From positions 716,685 to 780,684 of the forward strand of contig NW_019091406.1 in the NCBI RefSeq assembly GCF_001949145.1: 64,000 nucleotides of DNA, written 5' to 3'. Shown here one piece after another: positions 26,423-38,900 of this stretch. Made by a program: the position numbers and the translations under genes. This stretch comes from Acanthaster planci (taxonomy: Eukaryota > Echinodermata > Asteroidea > Valvatida > Acanthasteridae). Each line of letters opens with the position of its first letter. Positions within the stretch are counted from its first letter, which is position 1. Below the pieces are notes generated by a model. That model was not told the origin of the DNA. It was given only the letters and a program-made list of their open reading frames with translations, and did no database searches.

Positions 26423-27802
26423 TCATTTTTATAGTGTTGGGCCTACAAAAATTCGGGGCTTTATAAGACAAAAATATTGAGGGCCTGTGCCTTTCTCTTT
26501 GGGTTTTTCGATTTTGGACAAGCTTCAGACTAGATACATGCAGCACATAGCTTATCGGTGTAGTTTAGCACCAACACGAGGTGCAACGGCTCCAGAGCTT
26601 CCTATAGCGGAGTAGGGCCCAAGGGACACTTAGTCCGGCCCTGGCCTGTGGGTAAATAATATTCAACCTTTTTTTAAACGCAAGGCAATCACTATTAAAA
26701 ACGACGCTTGCAATAACATTTATGAAAGGAAAGAATGTCCGAACCTGTGGAAATTCAGAATTTCCTGCGCAGGGTGTGTGTTTTGTGAAAACGGTTGAAG
26801 GTACAAGAGTACCTCTTGAAGGTTTGAAACAAACTGGTAAACATTACACATGCATGTCTTCGCGGCACTGTCTGAAACGTTTATAGCACAGGCCCACACA
26901 ATAGGCGTGTTGTGTATACAACAGTATAAAACATCATTTTCTATGGAAAGTTGAACGTATAAATAAGGTTGACGTGTGTTGGTGTAATAGACACGTAGGC
27001 CCAATGTTAACGAGGCAAGCAGCAATGGGTTTAACTCCTTAAAACCCACCCCTTTACACGTATTATGTAAAATAATACATGCTTCCCGATTCCACTGTTT
27101 CTAAAGAAAGAACACTTTCTGCAGATGTTTCGCATTAACCTCGAGAGAGGCAGCGTCCTGGTGTTGTTTCAAGAATGGGCGGAATGTTTAAAGCATTATT
27201 ATTTTCGCGCTGCGATGCGTATTACATGGCTGAAGATTCAAGTTAAAATGCTTCATAAGATGTCAACAAATTGGCTTCACATTCGCCGTACATAATATTG
27301 AGACCAGAAAACGTTTACAAAGAATTGGGCAAATACGAGCAATATTTAACTCTAATTGTTGCAAACATTTCTGATTTTGCTCCATTTTCTTCTCACATTT
27401 GTTCCTTTGTGCACATTTGCGGGAACCTACAGGCGAACGGGGCGCATTTACAAAAATTACGTTTTCGTATCCTTCTCACACATCCCAACAGGTTTTTTTT
27501 GCACGAGGAAGACAACAATCCACTTGGGGGAAAATCCAATATTGTTCTGTTTAATTTACCCGCTCAACCTTGAATAACCCTGTGACATATCTAGAACTAG
27601 CTGAAAAGAATCTTTAATTATGTTATACAGCACTGAGCATATAATTAAAACCATTGTTGATGGTTGCGCATGATTTCATTCATATATACACACCAAACGA
27701 GAAAGGGAAGTCACCTCGAAATAGTTTACAATATCAAATGGTTAAAATTCATGGATAACGATCTCCAGAATGATGGGGAAATTACTGAGGTGCCAATGAT
27801 AC

Positions 27803-27930
27803 ACACTGCAAACATTTTCTGTGTTAACACCATTGGTGTTATCATAGGAAAACACCTGGTCTGTTTCAGAGTAATTCAATACCAAGGGTGTTAAACTAAC
27901 GCCAATTCAACACCACATTTTTTGCAGTGT
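27803..27930. mobile_element. Short MITE (ACACTGCAAA termini)
   Basis: It starts ACACTGCAAACATTTTCTGTG and ends CACCACATTTTTTGCAGTGT. Inner gttaacaccattggtgtta and aagggtgttaaac also mirror each other. 128 bp long. Confidence 0.65.
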
Positions 27931-29809
27931 AGAATTGTGAAGAATGTTATGCTCAAATGGGTACCCCAAAGCTCCAAATGGATATGAAAAAATAATGCTT
28001 AAATAAAAAGGTCGGCCACAATCCGTAATTAGAATGCCACTTGTGATGTTAGAGAACGGAGCTGTACGCAGATTCGGGGTAAGGTTTTTCTGTCTGTTCT
28101 CTTCCTCCGTTAATCCGTTGATATCAACGCATTTGCATACTTGACTGCGTATATTTTACCTGTACAAAATACTTAGGATATACATGCAGTAAAGCGACGG
28201 ACTTCGTTACACCAACGTCTAAGCTGCTCATTTTCATGTTTGCTGGAACACGTATGCCAACAGCCGGCATGCATAAATTTGAAATTGTTATTGAATGCAA
28301 TAAGATATACAGCAAGTCTGGTTTTCTCTTCTAATAATTAATTTCGGGTTTCATAACCGCGGTTGCTCTTTGAAATAGAATATATGTACGGATAAAAACC
28401 AAAATGACTGGTGAGTTTTTTTTTAGATGGATCGTACCCACGTACTAAGGTAGAAGTGTGTTTGATGGAAAAGCATGATGTGGTCAAACCACGGTAGTTT
28501 TGTTGTTCTAATTACTGTTTCTGTTTGAATATAATTTTACAGCCATTACTTCCGTCCCAGCGTAAAATCTGTCAGGTTTTATTTCTGTTTACCATTAACA
28601 GAGGCCAAGGTCCCCGCAATCAAACCAAGTTCACCAAATTGTAGAAAAAGGTGCACAAATTAAAAGGTATGTTTTTGTCCTTTTTGTCAGCATTATTGGT
28701 AATATGATTGCAACGCAAATTCTTCGTTATTCGAGTACTTGTCGTTAAGTTTGGGAGTAGACTCCCCGCTAGTGACAGCGTTGTAGTCGATACCATTAAA
28801 GACCAGCACAAGACCTCTAGTCTGAATTCGAGTCACAAGTTATTCAAATGAACTGCAACAAAAGCATTCCTTTGTCATTGTTCTCACTGTTATCTGTTTC
28901 TGGTCTTGTGATGGTCTCGACTACAACACAGGCTAGTGGCGTACCCAACGGGAAGGGGGAAACTTGTTTCCCCCTTCCCGCAGACAAGTTGTCATATTTT
29001 TAGGAAGAGAATGTGCTAACACTGCTGGCATATTTTTTGTGGGAGGATTCCGAAAACCGTTCGCATTTTAGAACCCTCCCCCGACTTAATAATGCTACGG
29101 CTCCTATACACTTAAATTCGGTACCGTCTGGGGCACGTTTACGCCCGGCAGGTTGGGGGACGTCTACAACTGTATCAGTGACTGTCGTTCAAAACTAGTC
29201 ACATGTAACGCCCTCTGAGAGGAATGCACAACGCAAATGGTACTCACATACCTGTTTAAAATTATCAACCATATCCAACTTCAGAAAAACTATACCAAGT
29301 ACAGGAGCGGAATCCAACCACCACAATGAACACTGGATTATAATGAAACATTATCTCGGTACAAATTTAACGGGAAAATGAAAGGTACAAAAGAATTAAA
29401 ATCAAACAAAACAAGATTAAAAGAAATCAACAACTAAACACTTAATGAAGATAAAGTGTTTATAATGAGTGTATTTAGTGTAATTCGACTAGCAGAATTG
29501 GAAGCCATTACTGCAGTGGCATAACTCTCGTGGACAGGTGGTACGCACGCGTTACATGCCTCTTCGACCTATAGTGTGTCGTGATTTGCCAAACACGCAC
29601 GCGTCAAGCTGAAGAATGTGTGCGTGAGTGCAGTGCCACCGCAGTTAGGGCGTCTTATCAGATTAGCCTATAAAGAAATAACATTAAGAAGTAAAGACTA
29701 AGAAATTTAAAGAGAGAGAGAATATTCCAGGATAGTTGATGCAAGAAGTTTTGATCTTGCTTTAACCTATAGCTATCTCTCAGACATCGTGAGCGAAAAG
29801 ATTCTCGCA

Positions 29810-29993
29810 ATGCACGGGCGACCGCCTGCCCAGTTCCATTCTAATTACAAAAGCCGGGATGACAGCAAGCACGCCGTAGACTTGACGGAGAAGTCTTGCA
29901 GCCGGATTCTCATAGCGTGTGGGATGACGATGATCATGCTGGTAATCGGTGCAGCACTGGTTGGCGGTATACTTCTAGCAGTAACTCATTTGG
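29810..29993 (+). CDS. HYR gene exon 1: cytoplasmic tail and transmembrane anchor
   Basis: ATG at 29810. Residues 1-32 are polar, with a Cys at 30 next to the membrane (a possible acylation site). The hydrophobic stretch ILIACGMTMIMLVIGAALVG continues to about residue 58. It ends in phase 1 at donor GTAAAT (29994). Confidence 0.85.
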
Positions 29994-32900
29994 GTAAATT
30001 TTGTGTGTATCCTCTATTAGCTATAGGAGAAACCGTGACAATCTAGCGAGAAATGCGAGAATACTTTATTTCCAAGTGTTCTAGCTGTTTATTTAAATTT
30101 TACAAATCTTCGCATTAAAAATGACTTATGATGTACTTACAACGGCGGTTATGCAAAAGTGACAGAGTAACTAAAACTTCGAGGATATGACTTTTTAAAA
30201 CTTTACATTGGCTTACATCAAATAAATCGCTGCCAATTTTGAATGATGAAAACTTTTTCTCCGAAATAACATATAAATGAAATTACTGATGTATAAAAAG
30301 GAAAGGGAAAGAGAGAGAGGAAAGCTGATCAGCCTGCCAAATTGTAATCTTTTGCTCTGCGCTGTATGAATTTTAAACCAACCATTTTTAATTTTACAAT
30401 ATTTTCAGGTTCTATAACGAATTATACATTTATTTCACAGATGCAAAAGAAGAAATGGTAACAGTTGCTGGTAAGCCTCGTGATTGTTAAGCTAATTCCT
30501 GTTCCACCTTGATTAACCATCGTAACATTACAAGTGGAAGTTTGTAAAAACAAATGTTTTGTTACAGTAGTTTGGCAGGAAACTCCTTAAGTCCTTCACA
30601 ATCCAACACTGCGCAAGAACAAAATTTAGAACATTCTTCGACTTTCCAAGGGGACATCAATGTGTTCCTCACTACTGCTAAGTCCTCTGAAATCTTCTGA
30701 TGAATGTTGAAGGAAGTGTTAGATTTAGAGCACTTCCTACAGAAACAAAGGAAATGCGGGTTTACTGCACATTTCTTCTGCACTCTATACTGACAGCCCT
30801 GAATCTAAATCTGAAATGTCCGGGAGACATCGTGACAAGAACAGAGCCGGGCAAACAGTTCGCCGTGGTATCGTGGAAGAAACCGGTACTTCAGGGAAAC
30901 GCCAACACGACCGAGGTCGTCACGTTCCAGAGTAACCACGAGTCAAACACATCCTTTGAAATTGGCGATCATGAAGTAGTTTACACCGTGACAGACCCGG
31001 AGAAAAGTCAAGAGACCTGCTCTTTTAATGTGAAAGTGAGAGGTGGGACACATGTCAGAATTCCTTTTTTTTTATGTTGTTGATCTATGACAAATTCAAC
31101 AGATTAATAAACTGAAATTCGACCACTCGTAAACAAGACTTCTCTATAACTATATCAGATGGGATACGCCCGACTTAATTATTAAAGGTATGGGCCTACA
31201 TATATAATACTGTTGACACCCCCCCAACGTACACTGCACAAGATGCAAAATAGAAAAAGTCACGCCCTCTCTAAATTCAGGAAAAGCGTTAAGTTTCAAT
31301 ATCATTTGCTGTGAAGCACGTCTTTGCATTTTTAATCATCTTTACTAGACAAAGAGAGACCACTGTTTGTGAGCTGCCCCCAAAATATCAAGATTGTCAC
31401 TGATGCAAGTGACGGCGATTTCCAAAGACCGACGTGGGATCTGCCGAAGGCGGCCGACAACGCCGGCCCGCCGAAAGTCACTACCAACTACCGCGGGAGC
31501 GAAAGGTTCGACATCGGTACCACAGTGATCCGCTACACGGCCACTGATGCGGCCGGAAATGTTGCAAGATGTGTGTTTGAAGTGACAATCATAGGTAAAG
31601 AGATTGAGGTTTTCATCAAGTAAATTGTACTAAAATGTCTGAATGGAGCGAAAGCAAAAGGTTGAGGACACCATGAACAGAGAATGAGTTGTTGATTACG
31701 TTATTGTGTCGACTGGTGAGTCAAACAAATTCACTACTCTCGTTCTTATGGGTAAAGGTGTTTTTCCCCAAACGATCAAATTTTGCCTGAGTTTCAGCTG
31801 GTCGAGGTAGGCTGACCGTTAACAAAACACAGCGCATGATGTTGGCAAATCGTTTTCACATTCATCTCGAGTTAAGAGGCGAACGAAACTGAACATATTT
31901 TTGCTTTAACTGGCTTGACCGAAAAACAGGAAGTATTCGAACGTGCCAGAGTAGGATTGACAGGTTCAGGCTTCCCACAGAAATCCCTGCAGCGCTGTCT
32001 GAGTTCCGTTTTTTTCCCAGTCAATTTAATTCTGGCGGTGTATGAGAAATGTGATATGTTACATTGCAGAACTGCAAAGCTTCCGGGGGAAAGAGGCGTA
32101 TACCCCTAAACCCTCTGCTGCCGTGGCCTCCTTTCGAGGCATAGTTTTTTTCCGGGAACATAGTTTCTTTAAGAATGATTGATGACTTGCGCATGTGCTT
32201 GTATGTCTTGTGTTCACACTGCCTTTAGATGAACGAAACTGTTTTGAAGACTCTATCGTATGTTATTACTGTAATTATATTGGGCGTTTCAAAAAAGGAG
32301 GTAATCCTATTTTATAGAGTTAACAAACGCAAATTGTAGGCTCACGAAATCGTGACATCGTATTCAAAGCAGAAGCTCGCATGTTGACAAGTCACGCAAT
32401 TTGAAAATGTATAATTGTTGACAAAACCATACATTTGTTTATTTTGAGCCAATATTTTTGACTTATGGATTTGTAGATTCTTAACAGACAGAATATTTCA
32501 TTTTGTATATCCAACATATAGATGGAACGCCGCCATCCATTCTAAACTGCCCAGGCGACCTCACTGAGACCACGGACCGACCCCAGTGGACGGTACCAAC
32601 AGCAGCGGACAACGACCAGTTAGTCAGTCTCGAATCAGACTGGGTACCTGGAGATACCTTCCCACTGGGTCGGACGAGGGTCACTTATGTGGCCGAGGAT
32701 TCGGTTGGACTGAAAACTGAATGCAGCTTCACTGTAACTGTCAGAGGTGAGGATTTCTCACTGGTGCCTTGACAGAGGACCAATTTTAAAGTAAAAAAAT
32801 TATAACAGTTGTAATAAATGGTGAAGCTGACTTTTTTGCATTCATACAGCCAGCGGCGTGTCCAGCTTTTGGTGCCGGGGGGGGGCAAATTTAAAAGCGA

Positions 32901-35900
32901 ATGCAGCTTCGGGCTCATTTTAACATGATATTGGAGAAAAAATACTCATGGTCCCGACATCCTAGCTTTTACTGGATAGTCTTGTATTCTTAGGGTTTTG
33001 GTGCTAATATTTGATAAATAAATTTACCGATTTCTTTCTACCCTACTCACCTTTGAAGTATTCTGTGCTAAAAAAGTAACAGTAAATCCATGGGGGGGGA
33101 CTCCCCCAGGATACGCCATGTATAAGGTCCTTTTGGGGGTCAACACGCAGCAGCTCATCCAAAGGGTAAGCACTTTGAAGAGGATCGTTTTCCACCTGCC
33201 TAAACGCCGAGAATTTTCTTTCAAAGTGTTGATGTCCCAACCCCGGAACTATTGTTACAACCTCACAAATTGTACCACATGTCTAATATTGAACGAATCC
33301 TGTTGTGTAGCAGGTTAACTGCATCGCACACAATTCCGTGGTTCACGTTTTCCCCAAGTAATATTACCGTGCAACAAGATAAGCCTAACTGTCGACCGGA
33401 GACTAATGTAGCCAATCTGTCAGTGCGATATTTATAGCTAGAATGGGCACAGAAGGGCACTTAGGTGATCTCGTTTCTATTGCTGTCACTGAGCGGGTTT
33501 GGTTTTGTCGCAGAATCAGACGGTACAAATTTCTTTTCCCTCGAGCCTTTGAGCGCGGAAGGACACTGGGGCATATCAGGTATCGAGCGAGTCCCTTTCC
33601 GGTCCCATACCCCCAAACCCCTTTTACACTACTGAGCCCAAGGCAAGTGTGTTGTGAAATGAAACACGAGCAACAGTGGCGTACCGGTAGCGAGAATTTC
33701 ACTGGTGGGGGCACCAGCATCTTATATGGGGCACCAGCTTTCAGTGGTGTTTTTTTTTTTTGGGGGGGGGCAAGTTTTTGTTAGATTTGTTCAATATCCA
33801 TTCCTCCATTTTTTTTCAGGGGGGGCCACCGGGAATGGGGGGGGGGCACGTGCCCCGGCCCCCCCCGGTTGACGAGCAAGCATATTTTGATCAAAATGTC
33901 TACCCCAGAAACAGTGACGTAGCTAGGATTTTACTAATGGGGGGCAAGGGTCAATGGGAAACCACCGTCTTATAGGAACACCAGCTTTTAGTGGTGTTTT
34001 TTTTTTTGGGGGGGGGGAAGCTTTTGCTAGCCTCGTTTAATATCCATTCATAGTTTTTTTTTCCTGGGGGGTGAGGCACCTTGGGGGCACCAGGGATTTG
34101 TGGGGGACATCCTCCCCCCCCCTGGCTACGCCTTCGTGCCCAGAAACCCCCGCGATATGGGGCACTTTAAGTTGAACTAAATGCACAGGCCTTCACCACG
34201 CAACCTTTAATATTGTCTGTTTGAAAGATACGGAAGGTCCAGTTTTCATCAACTGCCCACAAAACATAACGACTGTAACGGACAGGCAGGGTTCGTTTGA
34301 AGCGCCGATGTGGCAGACCCCTCAGGCAACGGACAGCTCTGGACCCGCTCTTATTTCCACAAATCACGGCGAAGAAGAGTTCCGAATCGGTCAGCCTACT
34401 CGGATATTGTACGTGGCTACGGATGCCTCCGGCAACAGAGCAACATGCAGTTTTTACGTGACTGTGGAAGGCAAGTTGACCTAATAAGAACTCTTTGGAC
34501 CAGTGCATGGTTGGGTGGAAACTTGAAAGACAGGCTCCACTTGTGAAGTTCAATGGCGGACGGGGAAGGAGGGGGTGCTGCGGTTGTATTCATTTCACTT
34601 ACTTCAACAGCCAGGGAAAATTGCCTGCACTCTCCAGAATGGCTATAAAAGTTAGGAGAGAGCTCCATATAAGGAAGCCGCTCGACACCCTGTGTACAAA
34701 CCCTATGAGACTGGTCTAAAAACTTTCGTTTTCTAAGTAAACGACTTGGTATTTTTCCTCCTAAACTGAACATGTCTAGACATGTTTTTGCTTTCTGACG
34801 GCTAATAGGTCACTGTAGGGAATAATTACTGGCGTCCTTATAAATGGAACTCTTTCCAAAAGTTTCATACAGGAGTTCCCTCATACTTTGTTGTCCTTTC
34901 AGAAAGCTTGGTTCTGAATCCACCTCTGGTAATCTCCGGCTATTCGAATGGCTTCTTATACAGTACACGAAGCTTGTGAAAGGGTCTTTGTTTATCACAA
35001 AAAGCCCTGTTTTTTATACAGCTTTAAGCGCACGTGGGCCTTTTTTTTGTAGGCCCACCATGCAAGTGAACGTTGTTTGTCAAGGAGCTATTTTTAATGG
35101 CTCCACGGTCAGATATATAGTCTTACGGGAAACAGCCCAGCAGGAGCTTAAATTATAATTCAGTTGTTATCGTCGGCTTTCTTACTTCCTTTCCGTTACT
35201 ATGTGTTCAAAACGAATTATAACCAGACAAAATGTACTTGAAAATTTTCCCCGAAGAACAGGACGTACATGGAGCCCATGTGTCTAAACATGAAACGTCA
35301 AGTGCTGCTATGAGTAACAGGGTGCGACATATTTTCGGCGAATTTGGAAATACCCTGAACACGCAGCACGAAAATGAAGAACATGTGATACATCAATATT
35401 TTTCTTCACGAGTGTTTGAAATAAAAACGCAATTGAATTACAATTCAACTTCAGTTGAGCAAGTATTCTAAGGGAACTATTTAAATTTTGTAGTTACTAT
35501 ATTTCAATTTAATTTTGAGCTACTTAAGAACAAGCAACCAAAAACATTATACATACCTAAGAAAAGATCCTCCAGTCCTGGGTTCTTGATGTGGCACATA
35601 AAATAATGCTAATTCCGCAACATGGTCAAATTCATGTTGCACAGCAACAACACTCCACGTGTCTTCTCTGAGTTTTCTGTCATTTTTCTTCTATTTGAAC
35701 AAGTCCCTGTGTTCCTTTCATTCGTCTGCATTCCAGGGGATCTCAGTCTTACTAGGGATAAGAATGCAGCAACCCTGAGTCAGACAGTTGTTGAATTCGC
35801 GCCTGAATTTTCCTCAATTCTCGATTTCCAACTTACCGTGAACCCCACATTCAAGAGTATCCCCAACATTTCCGAAAAGACTGGTTCCCTGCATCATCTG

Positions 35901-38900
35901 AATATATGCTTATAAACAAACTAAACAGATTCACAGCTCTAGGAACTATTGAACATCTGAGTACATGTATATTCATCCGCGTTTTCGTGTAATTGCATAT
36001 TTCCAAACTGCAAGTAGAGGGGTTAAACCGTCAAACTGAAATTTCATTTGGTTCGTCGTTAACATATTCTTAAACATACATTCTCAATGTAAACCGAAAA
36101 TAAATAAGTAACTGATTGCTCAAGTGGAAACTACTTTATTGTTGACCTTATCACGCACTTTTATGTGTTCATCCACCATCACGAAACAACAACTGACCAA
36201 TCAGAGTAAGCAAACGCACCTGTTCCTCGTGAAAGGACATATCGTCTGATTGCTTTTCAAAAGTAAATCAAGCTTCTAGGACGCTGCATTATGCAAACAG
36301 ATGTGAATGCAGGACAAATATCGATTGATAAAATTACGAATACAAAGGTTACAATGGTGTGTTTGCTTTCTCTTTGTCATTTTTTTCTTTCCCGAATCAT
36401 TCCAGATGGCACCCCGCCAACTATACGTAGCTGCCCATCAGATATCACACAGCCAACCGACCTAAGATTGGCCACCGCTCAAGTCGTGTGGAACCCGCCC
36501 ACAGCACAGGATAACGGGGACCTTGAGGCATTCCGCTCCAGCCACCTGCCTGGTGATATTTTCCCTCTGGGAACGACAGAAGTTGTGTACACGGCCGTGG
36601 ATTCAGCGGGATTTACCACTGATTGCAGCTTTAATGTTACAATTATAGGTATTTAGGCCTTACTACAGTACTGAAATTTGAAGTTGAACCATTGATCAAG
36701 CACAGCACAAATAACGTTAAAGTTGGGCTGGCATTTTAGGATTTACTAGTTTCTAAATAATTAGTTCTCTTCGCTTCAAATTTAAAAGACCGAAATTTCA
36801 TTCCCTAAAATAGAAACTAGGGAAGAGTTCCATATACGGACGCCAGTAATTATTCCCTACAGAGACCTATTAGCCGTCAGAAAGCAAAAACTTGTCCAGA
36901 AAAGTTCAATTTAGGAGGGAAAAACCAAGCCGTTTACCTAGAACAAATTTTCAGACCAGTCCCATAGGGTTTCTTGCACAGGCTGTCAAGTGGCGCCCGT
37001 ACATGGAACTCTTTCCGAAACTAGGGGCACATGAAAAATTTCAAGTGGAATTCAATCCATCGAATTTGTCGAGATTTCACTTGAGATTCTACATGAGGAT
37101 GTTCTTTTTCAAAATTTGTTTCAATCTAGTCGCCACTTTCACTCTTTGGATTTAAGAAAGTTAATGTCAAATTAACTATCTACACTCGGTCAAATGAACA
37201 TTTCCATATTCTTTCCACAGGTTTTGTCAAGTCTGTCAGGTTAAAAAGTTGATCGGTATAAAATAAACCTCAACCAACACGTTCGATATATGGTCATAAT
37301 TCTCTTGGTTGGCATTAGGTGGCTGGGTCTTGTTCCTTGTCTCTGACTGGTCAGTTGTGGCTGTCTTTTATTGCTCCCTCTTGACTCAAAGGGGCATAAA
37401 TAGTGTTGTGGTCAGTGGGGAAAATTATTAAAATTAAAAATTGAATTATTGTCCAAACACTACATCTTTTATAGTAGATATTTCAAAATTCAAATTTCAT
37501 CGTTGTTTGTAGTGTAAATATCTCCCACGTTGTAACCCCTCCATTGTATTTATTTTATTGGTGTAAAAACGAACAAAACAAGTAATTCCCCGTACAAATT
37601 GAATGGAGGGATTATCCAATAGGTCGAACAGCGTCTGACCAAGAGACTTGTCTTCCTCTCACATTCTCTGAACCAATCATTCCTACAGATCTAGAAGCAC
37701 CCAAATTCACTCTCTGTCCATCAAACATTGAAAAGAGTACAAAACAAGATGGCAGTTTTGACCCTCCCACCTGGCCGGTTCCCATGGCAACCGACAATGC
37801 TGGAGTACCACAAGTCACACCAACCTACAAACTTGGAGAGTTTGAGCTGGAGGTAAAGATGCCTGTACAATACACGGCCACAGATGCATCTGGCAACACG
37901 GCAACCTGCCTGTTTTTTGTCACAGTTGCAGGTAAGGGCCACCTTGGATGGGATGAGGGGTGTCGAGCCTTAAAGGGGAAAGCATTAATTAATTCACAGA
38001 GCTGGGGAAATTGCAGTAGTGTGTTAACTTGGTTGAAATTTCTGAGGGACAATTCGGGGGGTGAGCACATATTTTTGCAGTGGGACACTAAAGGCAGCTT
38101 GCTCACAGGTATATTTCACATCTTCAAACGGCGGGGGGACACACAGGGGTGGGGCACCCCCCTGGGTGCCACTAGAAAGATATACACGTCATTCAATGCC
38201 CACAGCAAAGAATTCCTGGTTAGCTGGAAGTTAGGATGCTAACCCTTATCTTCCCTCCTCTTATATGGCATTTTATGTGTGTCTTAGATGAGACACCACC
38301 TGTAATCAGCAACTGCCCTGAAGACATCACAGTCACTGCAGATTCCCACTCCCCGACTGGGCGGGGTAACTGGACCACACCCACGGCAACGGACAATGGG
38401 TTGCATGTCACACTGACTTCCAATGTGAGACCTGGCCACGCATTCCGCATCGGTAGAACAAGGGTGACATACACCGCAGTCGACAGTGCTGGATTGACAA
38501 CCAACTGTCGTTTCACTGTCACCGTTCTAGGTAAGTCAGAATTGGCCTTCTTCAAAAAATATTGCTATTCAGTCTCACCTTAACTGGGGGAGGCAGCCGG
38601 ACCTCAGTATTGTGTTTATTGACAGCCTTGTTAAAAAACTACAAATCTGGAGTGACGGAACAACCTTTTGAAACAGTGAAGCACTGGTTCCAATTTTCTC
38701 AAATTTCCAAAGCCAGGTTCCGATTAAGTCACGTGAATTACGTTAGTAGTTCTGTTAGAAAAAGAAAACATCTCTATTCAGTGTGACTGAATAAAAAGGA
38801 AGATCTTCTGATTGTTTTTTGAAAGTGGAAAAGGTTCCAGGGCAGTGCCATTTTCAACCAGATGCATATCACTAAAGCAAAAGAAAAAGACTGTAGAACA

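Larger units (their letters stand above)
24927..29809. other. Intergenic and 5' flank of the HYR gene
   Basis: No additional gene is visible. Two small inverted-repeat elements (26265-26422 and 27803-27930) and a fragment with a hAT-like end (ctagtggcgtaccc, about 28934) are present. The promoter of the HYR gene should lie towards the right end but no core element can be fixed. Confidence 0.45.

Noticed and set aside
28934-29000. Complete hAT-like element at ctagtggcgtaccc
   Set aside because: Only a left-end-like motif and a poly-G/poly-C inverted pair are visible; no right terminal repeat or target duplication was found.
30441-30470. Splicing exon 1 directly to exon 3
   Set aside because: It would also keep frame, but the 30-nt exon has clean splice sites on both sides, so it is kept as an exon that may be skipped.
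37612-37942. Minus-strand open frames across the class A exons (repeated at 39400 and 42475)
   Set aside because: They recur because the class A exon itself is repeated; they are antisense shadows.
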